NCBI RefSeq assembly: GCF_000621145.1
Contig: NZ_JHZB01000027.1
Location: 1-54,202, forward strand
Direction: 5' to 3'
Source of the DNA: Desulfobulbus elongatus DSM 2908
GTDB lineage: Bacteria; Desulfobacterota; Desulfobulbia; Desulfobulbales; Desulfobulbaceae
DNA: 54,202 nucleotides
Both the position numbers and the translations under genes were made by a program. The notes under the pieces were generated by a model. The model saw only the letters and a list, made by a program, of their open reading frames with translations, was not told the origin of the DNA and did no database searches. Positions within the stretch are counted from its first letter, which is position 1. Each line of letters opens with the position of its first letter. Shown one piece after another: positions 45,078-53,698 of the stretch.

Positions 45078-46937
45078 TCACATCAGTTTCCGGTCGTACA
45101 GAAAGGCCGCGTTCAGCACGACCAGCACCGAGCCGGCATTGTGCACCAGCGCCCCGGTAATCGGCGTGAGCAGCCCGGCGATCGATAGGCCGATGGCCGC
45201 GAAGTTGATGAGCATGGACAGGGCGATGTTGCACTTGATGGTGCGGATGGTGGCGGTCGACAGCCTCTTCAGATAGGGAACCTTGCCGATGTCGTCGCCC
45301 ATCAGCGCGATGTCGGCGGCCTCGATGGCGATGTCGCTGCCCATGGTGCCCATGGCGACGCCCACATCGGCGGTCTTCAGCGCCGGGGCATCGTTCACCC
45401 CGTCGCCGATCATGCACACGGTGCGGCCCTGGGCCTGTAGCGCCCTGATGCGTTCCACCTTCTGGGCGGGCAGCAGTTCGGCCTGCACGTTCGCTATGCC
45501 CGCCTGTGTCGCGAAATGGGCCGCTGTCCGGGCATGGTCACCGGTCAGCAGCACCACCTCCGTGCCCATCTGTCCAAGCCGGCGGACCATGTCGCCGGCG
45601 GCCTGGCGCAGGGTATCGGACAGGGCCACCATGCCGATGCACTGGTTCGCCGCGGCAACGAGTATGCCGGCCTTGCCCTGGTTGCGCAGCGCTTCCAGCG
45701 CGGAAAGGACCCTGTCGTCGACGGCGATGCCGTTTTCCCGCAGATAGGCGCTGTTGCCGCACAGGACGTCCGTGCCATCGACCTCGGCGCCGATCCCCTG
45801 GCCGGGGACCATGCGGAACCCTGCCACCGGCAGCAGTTCCAGTCGCAAGGACGCGGCCCGCGCCACCACGGCCTTGCCCAGGGGGTGCTCCGAACGGCTC
45901 TCGATCGAGGCCGCCAGCCGCAGCAGTTCCTCCGCAGGCCATTCTGGCGCAAAGGACACGACATCGCTCACCTCCAGGGTGCCGTGGGTGAGCGTGCCGG
46001 TCTTGTCGAAGGCGATGCAGTCCACCTTGCCCATGTTTTCCAGGGCTTCTCCGGACTTGATCAAAACGCCGTGCTTGGTGGCCTGGCCAATGGCCGCCAT
46101 GATGGAGGTGGGCGTGGCCAGGGCCAGGGCGCAGGGGCAGAACACCACCAGCACGGTCACGGCCCGGATGATGTCGTCGGTGGCGAAATAGGCGACCAGG
46201 GCGATGGCCAGGGCAGCCGGCACCAGCCAGCTCGCCCACCTGTCCACGATGCGCTGCATGGGGGCCTTGTTGTTTTCCGCCTCCCGCACCATCCGGATGA
46301 GCTTCTGCAACGAGGAATCTTCGCCCACCTTGGTGGCCCGGATGTCGATGGCCCCGAACCGGTTGATGGTGCCGCTGAACACGCCCTCGCCCACGGTTTT
46401 GTCCACGGGCAGCGATTCGCCGGTCATGACCGATTGGTCCACCGAGGTGGTGCCGGCAACGATGTCGCCGTCCACCGGGATCGTTTCACCGGGCAGGACC
46501 CGGATCAGGTCGCCCCGGCGGACTCTCGCGATGGGCACGATCTCTTCCCGTCCCGCCGCGATGCGCCTGCCCTGCTGCGGGGCCAGGCCGATGAGCTGCT
46601 TGAGGCCCTTCTTGGCCCGCTCGACCGTCCTGTCCTCGAGAATGGCGCCGATGGCCATGATGAAGGCCACTTCCCCGGCAGCGAACAGCTCGCCGATGGC
46701 GATGGAGGCGATCATGGCGATCGAGATGAGCAGGGCCGAGGAAATGTTCCGCTGCAGGAACAGCCGGGTCAGGGCGAGATACAGCAGGGGCGAGCCGGAG
46801 ATGAGGACCGTGCCCCAAGCCGGGTCCACCGGAACGGGCAGTTCGCCCAACAGAACAATGAGACTGAGCGCCAGGAGCGCCCCCGAAACGCCCGTCATCC
46901 GGAGCCCGGCCAAGGCATCGAATACTGCTGCTGTCAT
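45078..46937 (-). CDS. Heavy-metal P-type ATPase without N-terminal HMA domain
   Basis: The 619-residue protein has CPC near residue 267, DKTGT near 312, TGES, and GDGVNDAPAL. The last helices end HNAGSVLVVLNAA, unlike the Zn pump next door, so it probably carries another metal. The palindromic operator at 46986 and the CsoR-like gene suggest copper or nickel, but this is an inference. The ATG at 46937 follows AAGGGAAGAG; the longer frame is unlikely. Its 3' end meets the MerR gene end 22 bases away. Confidence 0.92.
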   Translation of the reverse strand: MTAAVFDALAGLRMTGVSGALLALSLIVLLGELPVPVDPAWGTVLISGSPLLYLALTRLFLQRNISSALLISIAMIASIAIGELFAAGEVAFIMAIGAILEDRTVERAKKGLKQLIGLAPQQGRRIAAGREEIVPIARVRRGDLIRVLPGETIPVDGDIVAGTTSVDQSVMTGESLPVDKTVGEGVFSGTINRFGAIDIRATKVGEDSSLQKLIRMVREAENNKAPMQRIVDRWASWLVPAALAIALVAYFATDDIIRAVTVLVVFCPCALALATPTSIMAAIGQATKHGVLIKSGEALENMGKVDCIAFDKTGTLTHGTLEVSDVVSFAPEWPAEELLRLAASIESRSEHPLGKAVVARAASLRLELLPVAGFRMVPGQGIGAEVDGTDVLCGNSAYLRENGIAVDDRVLSALEALRNQGKAGILVAAANQCIGMVALSDTLRQAAGDMVRRLGQMGTEVVLLTGDHARTAAHFATQAGIANVQAELLPAQKVERIRALQAQGRTVCMIGDGVNDAPALKTADVGVAMGTMGSDIAIEAADIALMGDDIGKVPYLKRLSTATIRTIKCNIALSMLINFAAIGLSIAGLLTPITGALVHNAGSVLVVLNAAFLYDRKLM

Positions 46938-46985
46938 ATCTCTTCCCTTATGGTTGTCATGGAATCGCCAGCGCGATTTTTTATA

Positions 46986-47015
46986 CCATATACCCCTATA
47001 GGGTATATGGGTCAA
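46986..47015 (-). promoter_or_regulatory. Palindromic operator/promoter of the second ATPase gene
   Basis: CCATATACCC (46986-46995) and GGGTATATGG (47001-47010) form 10-bp arms around CTATA. On the minus strand TTGACC (47010-47015) and TATATG (46987-46992), 17 bases apart, lie across the same stretch, so a bound repressor would block the promoter. This matches how CsoR-family repressors work. Confidence 0.75.
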
Positions 47016-47228
47016 CCACAAAAAGAACGCGTGCATTCTTATCCATAAAAGCGTATTCATCTTCACCAGTTATAAAACAAGATGCGCTCGCGACGACGGC
47101 GGGGCCGGATGACAGGGTACGGGCTGCGCGACCGAAGAGACGTCTGGCGGACCGTGCAGGCCCGCCTGTGGCAAAGAGGGCTCCGGCAGGGAAGAAGGCT
47201 GCGGCACGCGCCCTGCGCCCGGCCCTTC

Positions 47229-47257
47229 TTGACTTATGGGCAACGAACCTCTACCCT
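47229..47257 (+). promoter_or_regulatory. Promoter of the CsoR-like gene
   Basis: TTGACT (47229-47234) and TACCCT (47252-47257) are 17 bases apart. CTACCCTGTAG (47251-47261) covers the -10 box and shares TACCC with the operator at 46986, so autoregulation is possible. Confidence 0.5.
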
Positions 47258-47296
47258 GTAGCCATTTACGGGAAGGAAAATTTCGGAGGTGCCGGA

Positions 47297-47572
47297 ATGA
47301 GACAGTGTATCGACGTTGAAGCCGTCACCAAACGGCTCAAGCGCATAGAAGGACAGATCCGGGGCATCAGCAAGATGGTCGAAGACGACAAGCCCTGCGA
47401 GGACATCCTGGTGCAGATCGGCGCGGCCAAGGCCGCGCTCCACAAAACGGGCCAGACCATTCTGGAGGGGCATCTGCATCACTGCGTGCTGGATGGGGTG
47501 AGAGGGGGCAACGAAGAGGAAACCCTGAAAAAGCTGACCACGGCCATCGAGCAGTTCTCGCGTATCGTCTGA
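47297..47572 (+). CDS. CsoR/FrmR-family metal-sensing repressor
   Basis: The 91-residue all-helical protein has the family signature KRLKRIEGQIRGISKMVEDDKPCEDIL and the ligand set Cys in PCEDIL, then His-x3-Cys in GHLHHC, as in copper-sensing CsoR. Related proteins sense nickel, sulfide or formaldehyde, so the ligand is not certain. It starts at ATG 47297 after CGGAGGT. Confidence 0.9.
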   Translation: MRQCIDVEAVTKRLKRIEGQIRGISKMVEDDKPCEDILVQIGAAKAALHKTGQTILEGHLHHCVLDGVRGGNEEETLKKLTTAIEQFSRIV

Positions 47573-47705
47573 ACCTGCGGCATGGCGCTTTGCTGCACGC
47601 CTCCTTTTCACAGCGGGGCCGGCATCGGCGGAGCAGGTCGGCCGCTTCGCCGGATGAATCGGCCCGACCTTCGGCGCTGCGCCCCTTTCAGCCTGACCGA
47701 ATCGC

Positions 47706-48209
47706 CTAGACCGGTTGCAACGTCTCGTTGAGCGGCGCGGTGATCTGGTAGCCGCGGTCGCCCCTGTACGGATTGAAGACGAGGATCGGACAGGCCGCCC
47801 GCTTGAGGACCCGTTCCGCCACGCTGCCGAGCAGGATCTTCTCGATGCCCTTGGCGCCGTGGGTCCCCATCACGATCAGCCCGTTCTCCTTGTCCCTGAC
47901 ATAGTCGACAATCCCGTCGACCGCCTCTCCCTTGAGCACCACGCCGGTGCATCCGGGGCAATCGAGCGTATTCCTCTCCACCAGGGCGTCCATCTTTTTC
48001 TGCGCATACCCCAGGATCTCCTCGTCCACCGCCGCGAACGCGGTCGGATACTCCTCGGCATACCGTCCCATGAGCGCCATATCCGCCGCCACGTGCAGAA
48101 AGGTGAGCCTGCACCCCAGCTTATGGGCGATGACGATGGCGAACGCGGCCAGGTCGTCCGTATGCTGATGAAAATCGACCGGAACAATGATCTGCTCTAT
48201 CTTGTGCAT
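47706..48209 (-). CDS. Universal stress protein UspA family
   Basis: The 167-residue protein has the fold start IIVPVDFHQHTDDLAAFA and the ATP-binding GTHGAKGIEKILLGSVAERVLKRAACPILVF motif (G-x2-G-x9-GS). It is a single-domain UspA. ATG 48209 follows GGGAGGA; a much longer frame to 48548 has no support. Confidence 0.92.
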   Translation of the reverse strand: MHKIEQIIVPVDFHQHTDDLAAFAIVIAHKLGCRLTFLHVAADMALMGRYAEEYPTAFAAVDEEILGYAQKKMDALVERNTLDCPGCTGVVLKGEAVDGIVDYVRDKENGLIVMGTHGAKGIEKILLGSVAERVLKRAACPILVFNPYRGDRGYQITAPLNETLQPV

Positions 48210-48397
48210 ACGTTCCTCCCTCGAAAAAGTGGCAGGCCACGGACTCGGTGGGGATTGTCCCGCGCCCGGTCTGCCGTGGCCGGCAACCACCCCTGGTTGC
48301 ATGGAAAAAAATAAATGGCGGCGGTCGGTTTGCCAAGAGAGTTCAATGGGAGAGAAAATGGATAGGGCAAATATGCAGGCCACGATCATTTCTCCTT

Positions 48398-49021
48398 TCA
48401 TTTCCTCTTGTTGCAGTCGGGCATCGAGCGCTGGGCGCCTCTGAACGTATCGATCTCCGCCATCATGCGGGCGGAGCACTCCGGACAGCAGCCGTGGGTC
48501 ACGCTGACGCCGCGGACCTTGGCAAAATACTGTTCCAGGCTGTACCATTGGTTCCGATCCCGCACCCCCTGCCGGTCATCCCGGATTTTTTTGCAATAAC
48601 AGCAGACCGGCAGGATGTGTTCGTAGAGATGCACCTTGATCAGGAGGTCCCGCTTCACGAAACAGTTGGATATCCGGCACAGCAGCTCATCGATCTCGCA
48701 GGGCTTTTGCAAAAAATCGTCGGCGCCCAACCGTAGCGCGTCAATGACGGATTCCATGTCCGCGTGGCCGGTCAGGATGATCACCATGGTGTGGGGATCG
48801 ATCCGTTTGGCCTCCTTCAGGACCTGGAAGCCGTCAAGCCCCGGCATGAACAGATCGGTGATCACCAGATGCCAGCCGCGCTCGTGCAACCGGGCGATCG
48901 CCTCTTCGCCGCAGGCGGCCGCGGTCACTTCGAAGCCGGACGGTTCGCCGGTCAATTCCCGGCTCAGGCTCGCGCGAATCAGTTGCTCGTCATCGACCAG
49001 CAGAATCGATTTGTTCGCCAT
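48398..49021 (-). CDS. Response regulator with C-terminal zinc-ribbon-like domain
   Basis: The 207-residue protein has a receiver domain with Asp56 (LVITDLFMPG) and Lys in LQKPCEI. The C-terminal part (about 135-185) has CCYCKKIRDDR followed by THGCCPEC, a four-cysteine ribbon found on sensor and receiver proteins of many delta-proteobacteria; its function is unknown. There is no DNA-binding or enzymatic output. It is about 270 bases downstream of the PAS/LuxR regulator. Confidence 0.9.
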   Translation of the reverse strand: MANKSILLVDDEQLIRASLSRELTGEPSGFEVTAAACGEEAIARLHERGWHLVITDLFMPGLDGFQVLKEAKRIDPHTMVIILTGHADMESVIDALRLGADDFLQKPCEIDELLCRISNCFVKRDLLIKVHLYEHILPVCCYCKKIRDDRQGVRDRNQWYSLEQYFAKVRGVSVTHGCCPECSARMMAEIDTFRGAQRSMPDCNKRK

Positions 49022-49292
49022 GCGCTCACCATCCGAAGAGTGTTCGGCGCGGGGCCGCCGGGTCAGCGTTCCCTGCCATCGCCATGCGGCAGTCCCCCAA
49101 AACCCGGGAGAATGCCGGAAACCGGCCTGTTGTTTCCCGTTCGTGCCACAGAATGGCCGCAGTATGGCCGGATGGTCGGGGAATGGCAATGGGGCAAAAA
49201 TGACGGGGGAATGGATAGGGAATCTATCCATTCGCGCGGGGTTTCCGGCGCCGCAGTGCCAGGCCGGCAAGACCTGCCCCTGCGGCGGCCCG

Positions 49293-50609
49293 CTAGGGGC
49301 GCATGGACAGCATGGTCTGGAGGTTGGTTTTCCGGTGGGTGAGCCCCAGCTTTTTCCGGATATTCTTGCGATGGATGCTGATCGTGCCGGGCGACAGGTG
49401 CATGAGGGCGGCGATCTCCTTGGTGCGCTTGCCCAGCTTGACCAGGTTGGCCACCTGAATCTCCGCCGGCGTGAGCCGGATCAGCATGCCGGCAACCCCG
49501 CCGGCAAAGGGCGCGGTCAGTTCGGCGATATTGGCGCGGAGAATGGCGACCAGTTCCGCCTGCAGCGCGTTCAGGCCGCTCACCTCGAGCCGGTCGAGGA
49601 AGGGGTCGACCAGCTTGGCGGCATTGGCCAGCACCTGTTCGCCCAGGACCGTGCGGTCCTCCTCCCGTTTCTTCAACAGCACGCTCAGGGCAACGTTGGT
49701 CTGGGACAATTCGGCGGTCCGCTCCCGCACCCGCTGCTCCAGATCGGCGCGGGCCCGCTCCAGTTCCGCTTCCACCCGCTTGAGCCGGGTTATGTCGGTA
49801 TGGGTGCCGATGACGCGTACCGCCCTGCCCTGTGCGTCCCGGGCCACCACCTGCCCCCGGGACAGCATCCACTGCCAGCGGCCGGCCCTGTGGCGGATGC
49901 GGAATTCCACCTCGAACCGGTCGGTCTCCCCCCGGATATGGGCCTCGGTCATGGCCAGCACCCGGTCGCGGTCCTCGGGATGGAGCAGGTCTTCGAAATG
50001 CTGCCCGCCGATCCCGGCTGAGGCCGGATAGCCCAGGCTGCGCCACCAGTTTTCGCCCAGATACAGCTCGCCGGTCGACAGATTCCGGTCCCACACCCCG
50101 TTGGAGGATGCATCTAGGGCCAGGCGGAACCGTTTTTCGCTCTCGGCCAGTTCGTGCTCCGCCCGTTGCCGCTGCCCGATCTCCTCTTCCAGGCGCCGGT
50201 TGCGCAGCGACAATTCCTGCAGCAGGGTCCGTTTTTCCAGGCAGCGCCGGATGCGGAACACCAGTTCCTCGACATCGCAGGGCTTGAGGGCGAAATCGTC
50301 GGCGCCCAGGCGGAGGGCGTCGATGGCCGAGGCCATGTCGCCGTAGCCGGTGAGGATGATGACGCCGGTCATCGGCACCCGGCGCTTGACCGCCTTGAGC
50401 ACGCCGAAGCCGTCCGTGCCGGGCATCATCAGGTCGGTGAGCACCAGGTCGTAGGCGGCCGAATCCAGGGCGGCGACGGCCTCGTCGCCGCTGCCGACGG
50501 CGGTCACCGCGAACCGTTCCATCCGCAGTTCCCGGCTCAACGATGCGCGGATCACGTCCTCGTCGTCGACGAAGAGAATGGTCGGAGCGGTGGCGGCGTG
50601 TTCCTCCAT
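49293..50609 (-). CDS. Response regulator with PAS domain and LuxR-type HTH
   Basis: The 438-residue protein has a receiver domain with Asp59 (LVLTDLMMPG), a PAS domain (about 150-280), a coiled-coil linker and a LuxR-type HTH at the end (LTPAEIQVANLVKLGKRTKEIAALM). It starts six bases after the stop of the histidine kinase gene and is very probably its partner. The ligand and target genes are unknown. Confidence 0.92.
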   Translation of the reverse strand: MEEHAATAPTILFVDDEDVIRASLSRELRMERFAVTAVGSGDEAVAALDSAAYDLVLTDLMMPGTDGFGVLKAVKRRVPMTGVIILTGYGDMASAIDALRLGADDFALKPCDVEELVFRIRRCLEKRTLLQELSLRNRRLEEEIGQRQRAEHELAESEKRFRLALDASSNGVWDRNLSTGELYLGENWWRSLGYPASAGIGGQHFEDLLHPEDRDRVLAMTEAHIRGETDRFEVEFRIRHRAGRWQWMLSRGQVVARDAQGRAVRVIGTHTDITRLKRVEAELERARADLEQRVRERTAELSQTNVALSVLLKKREEDRTVLGEQVLANAAKLVDPFLDRLEVSGLNALQAELVAILRANIAELTAPFAGGVAGMLIRLTPAEIQVANLVKLGKRTKEIAALMHLSPGTISIHRKNIRKKLGLTHRKTNLQTMLSMRP

Positions 50610-50615
50610 GGCGCG

Positions 50616-53150
50616 TCAATCTCCCGGCTGTGGCGGTTTTTCAGCGGAGGGAATGCCCGGCGGCGGCCACGGCTCGGTCGCCCCCTCACAGGCATCATCA
50701 CCCCGGATGGGCAGGACCACGGTGAAGGTGGCGCCCTGCCCCGGCGTGCTCGCCACCCGGATCTCGCCGCCATGGTTGTTGACGATGCCGTAGCTCACCG
50801 ACAGGCCCAGGCCGGTCCCCTTGACCTCGGGCTTGGTGGTGTAGAACGGTTGGAAAATCAGCGCCATCTCCCCGGCATCGATACCGATGCCCGTATCCGC
50901 AATGGCTACAACCACCCGATCCCCTTCCTCGCGGGTCCGCACCGTGATCACCCCGCCGTGCCGCTGGCAGGCATCGGCGGCGTTGGCCAGCAGGTTGAGG
51001 AAGACCTGCTTGATCTGGTCGGGGACGGCCAGGATCCGTGGCAACCGCTCGGCGTATGCACGCTCGACGGCGATCCGTTTGTGCCTGAAGTCGCTCTTGT
51101 GCAACAGCAGCACGGAATCGAGCGCGTTGTGCACGTCCACCGGCACTTTCCGCCCGGAGGAAGGGCGGTTGAATTCATGGAGACCGCGGATCAGTTCCTT
51201 GATCCGGTCGCTCTCGCCGATGGCCGCATCCAGCAGGGCGCGGTCCTCCTCGTCCAGGATGGCCCGTTTGCGCAAGCCCTTGAGGATGGAGAGGATGCCC
51301 TGCAGGGGATTGTTGAATTCGTGGGCGATGGAGGCGGAGAGCTTGCCGATGGCCGACAGTTTCTCGGCGTGCAGGTACTGCTTCTGGGTCTCCTGCAATT
51401 CCTTGGTCCGTTGCTCGACCCGCCGCTCCAGGTCCTCGTTGATGGCCTCCAGTTCCATCTGGGCGCGCTTGAGTTCGGCAATGTCGCGGAACACCCCGAC
51501 AACCTTGCGAAACCGCCCCTCGCGGCAGCCGAAGGGATGCACGGACACCACTGCGGGAAAGCGCTCGCCCGACCTGCGGACCAGGATCATGTCGAACGAC
51601 TGCATCGCCTTGCCCTGGGCGAACCGTTCCACCCTGGCGGGAATCAATCCCGCCACTTCCGGCGGATAGATGAGGGCTATCGAACGGCCGACGGCCTCTT
51701 CCTGTTGCCAGCCGAACAGCTTCTCCGCGCCGGAATTGAAAATGGCGATGCGGGCGTCGCCCGCCACCAGGTCGCAGACGATCAGGCCGACGCTGTCGAG
51801 CACATGGTAGATGGAGGCCAGGCTTTCGGTCTGCTCCCTGAGCTGGGCATTGGCCGCCGCCTGTTCGCAAAAACGCCGTTCCTCGCTCGCCCGCAGGGCC
51901 TCCTCGGCCCGCTTGCGCTCCGCTATGTCCCAGGCCAGATCGGCCAGGGCGGTCACCGCCTCGACATCCTGCTCGTTGTACTCGGTCGGCTTGTTGCCCA
52001 CGCCGAGCAGCGCCACCACGGCCCCGCCGCGCATGACCGGCACGACCAGTTCGCGCACCACCGGCACATGCCCCGGCGGCAGGCCCCGGCGGTGGGGCAG
52101 GCTGGCGTAATCGTTGTGGATGACGGTTCTGCGCTCGCGAATGCAATCGGTCCAGACACCTGCCTCGCCGACCGGATAATGCAATCCCGCCCCTTCGGCC
52201 CGGCACAGATGCCGGGTGCCGGCCGACCAGGCCTGCAAAGACAGCGTGAGCTGATCCGCGCCCAACAGATGATAGAATCCCGTCGTGCTGCCGGTCAGGG
52301 TCTCGGCCTCGGCGAGGGTGGTTTGCAGCAGTTCCGCCAGACTGTGCTCGCTCGCCGACCGCAGCAGGCGCAGCCGGGCCGTCATGATTGCCTCGGTCTG
52401 CGTGCGGCGGGTGATGTCGCGCACGGTCAGGCAGACGACCGGCTGGCCCGACAGCGGAATCGACCGGCCGATCACCTCCACCGGGAACACCGCGCCGTCC
52501 CGTTTCCGGTGCGCTCCCGTCGGAACGTGGATGCGTCCCGCCTCGTCGGATAGTCCCTCGGCGCCGATCTCCCCCGGTTCGACGGCAAAATCGCCGTACC
52601 GTTTTCCGGACAGTTCGTCCGGCATGTATCCATACAGCTCGGCGGCCCTGCCGTTGGCCTTGACGATCCGGGAGGTGGCGGCATCGACAAGCAGGAGGGC
52701 GTCGGGCGCCGCCTCGAACAGGAGCCGATGCCGCTCCTCGCTTTCGCGCAGGGCTTCTTCGACCTGCTTGCGGTCGGTGATATCGCTCAGGACCACGCGG
52801 CGCACGGTCAGGTCGTCGATCTGCTGCAACGTGGTGATCGCCAGGTGCGCCCAGAAGACCGAGCCGTCCGGCCGGACCATCCTCAGTTCGCATTGGCAGG
52901 GTTCCTGGGGGCTGTTTTCCCCGACGTCGTTCCCGCATTCGGGGAGCACCAGGGTGCGGTCGGCGGCGGCGATGAATCGGGAGAAGGGCTGGCGCAGGAG
53001 CGTTTCGCGGCGTGCGCCCAGCAGGGCGAGGGCGGTGCGATTGGCCTCAAGGATGAGACCGGCGGCGGAGAGGGTCAGATACCCCACGGGGGCGAGTTCG
53101 TACAGGTCGAAATAGCGGGCCTGCATGATCTCCAATTCGGTCCGGTTCAC
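50616..53150 (-). CDS. Multi-PAS/GAF hybrid-free sensor histidine kinase
   Basis: The 844-residue soluble protein has PAS domains at about 10-130 and 135-260, a GAF domain at about 275-420, a PAS domain at about 440-570, a dimerisation domain with the phosphorylated His near 609 (SIAHEFNNPLQGI) and a C-terminal ATPase domain (TGLGLSVSYGIVNNHGG). There is no membrane segment, so it should sense a cytoplasmic signal. The GTG start at 53150 follows GGAGGG. It is paired with the next gene. Confidence 0.92.
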   Translation of the reverse strand: MNRTELEIMQARYFDLYELAPVGYLTLSAAGLILEANRTALALLGARRETLLRQPFSRFIAAADRTLVLPECGNDVGENSPQEPCQCELRMVRPDGSVFWAHLAITTLQQIDDLTVRRVVLSDITDRKQVEEALRESEERHRLLFEAAPDALLLVDAATSRIVKANGRAAELYGYMPDELSGKRYGDFAVEPGEIGAEGLSDEAGRIHVPTGAHRKRDGAVFPVEVIGRSIPLSGQPVVCLTVRDITRRTQTEAIMTARLRLLRSASEHSLAELLQTTLAEAETLTGSTTGFYHLLGADQLTLSLQAWSAGTRHLCRAEGAGLHYPVGEAGVWTDCIRERRTVIHNDYASLPHRRGLPPGHVPVVRELVVPVMRGGAVVALLGVGNKPTEYNEQDVEAVTALADLAWDIAERKRAEEALRASEERRFCEQAAANAQLREQTESLASIYHVLDSVGLIVCDLVAGDARIAIFNSGAEKLFGWQQEEAVGRSIALIYPPEVAGLIPARVERFAQGKAMQSFDMILVRRSGERFPAVVSVHPFGCREGRFRKVVGVFRDIAELKRAQMELEAINEDLERRVEQRTKELQETQKQYLHAEKLSAIGKLSASIAHEFNNPLQGILSILKGLRKRAILDEEDRALLDAAIGESDRIKELIRGLHEFNRPSSGRKVPVDVHNALDSVLLLHKSDFRHKRIAVERAYAERLPRILAVPDQIKQVFLNLLANAADACQRHGGVITVRTREEGDRVVVAIADTGIGIDAGEMALIFQPFYTTKPEVKGTGLGLSVSYGIVNNHGGEIRVASTPGQGATFTVVLPIRGDDACEGATEPWPPPGIPSAEKPPQPGD

Positions 53151-53432
53151 GGCGTCGACCCTCCGTCATGACCTGCTTTCCGGCCGTCGCGGTCACCGCC
53201 GGCGGCGCGGAGAGAATATCCAGGTGATTTCCTGACATAGTACGCCCAACCGCCGTTCCGGTCATCAAAAATATCGGCCAGGGGGAGGCGGCTGTTTTCT
53301 TTTCCCGCGCGGCCGCCGGGAACCTCACTTGAAGGTGGGCAGGCGCGGCCGGATCGCGTATCATGACCCGGCGCGTTCGGGCGGTGCGCCGGAATGATCC
53401 GCGCCCATCAACATATCGGGAGGGAAAACACC

Positions 53433-53675
53433 ATGCTGAAAGTAGAAGGCACCGAAGTGATCGTCGACAGAGAAACCACCAGACTCGTGGGCTACCGGCT
53501 GGAGGACACCATCCGGGCACCGGCCATCATCGTCTTCGTCGACGAGGACAAGCCGCAACTGCTGCCGATCCGGCAGGGCGATCCGCCGCCGACCAGGATC
53601 CGCTCGCACAACATGGAGGCGGAAATCCAGATCATCTCCTATCAGGAAATCAACACCTTCCTCGGCCGGCCCTGA
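53433..53675 (+). CDS. Small conserved-looking protein of unknown function
   Basis: I do not recognise this 80-residue protein. It has an even spread of charged residues, no signal or membrane segment, and a pattern of beta strands (TEVIVDRETTRLVGYRL, APAIIVFVDED, AEIQIISY). ATG 53433 follows GGGAGGGA. It is convergent with the molybdopterin-binding gene. Confidence 0.7.
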   Translation: MLKVEGTEVIVDRETTRLVGYRLEDTIRAPAIIVFVDEDKPQLLPIRQGDPPPTRIRSHNMEAEIQIISYQEINTFLGRP

Positions 53676-53698
53676 CGACCGGATGTTTTCGGAGGGCT

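Noticed and set aside
47168-47296. A longer N-terminus for the CsoR-like protein
   Set aside because: The extra residues cover the predicted promoter and the real ribosome-binding site lies just before ATG 47297.
48280-48330. The GCAACC/GGTTGC hairpin upstream of uspA as a terminator
   Set aside because: On the minus strand its T-rich tract lies before the stem and on the plus strand an A-tract follows, so neither strand has terminator order.
48210-48548. An N-terminal extension of the UspA gene
   Set aside because: The UspA fold begins at 48209 after GGGAGGA; the upstream part has no relation to the family.
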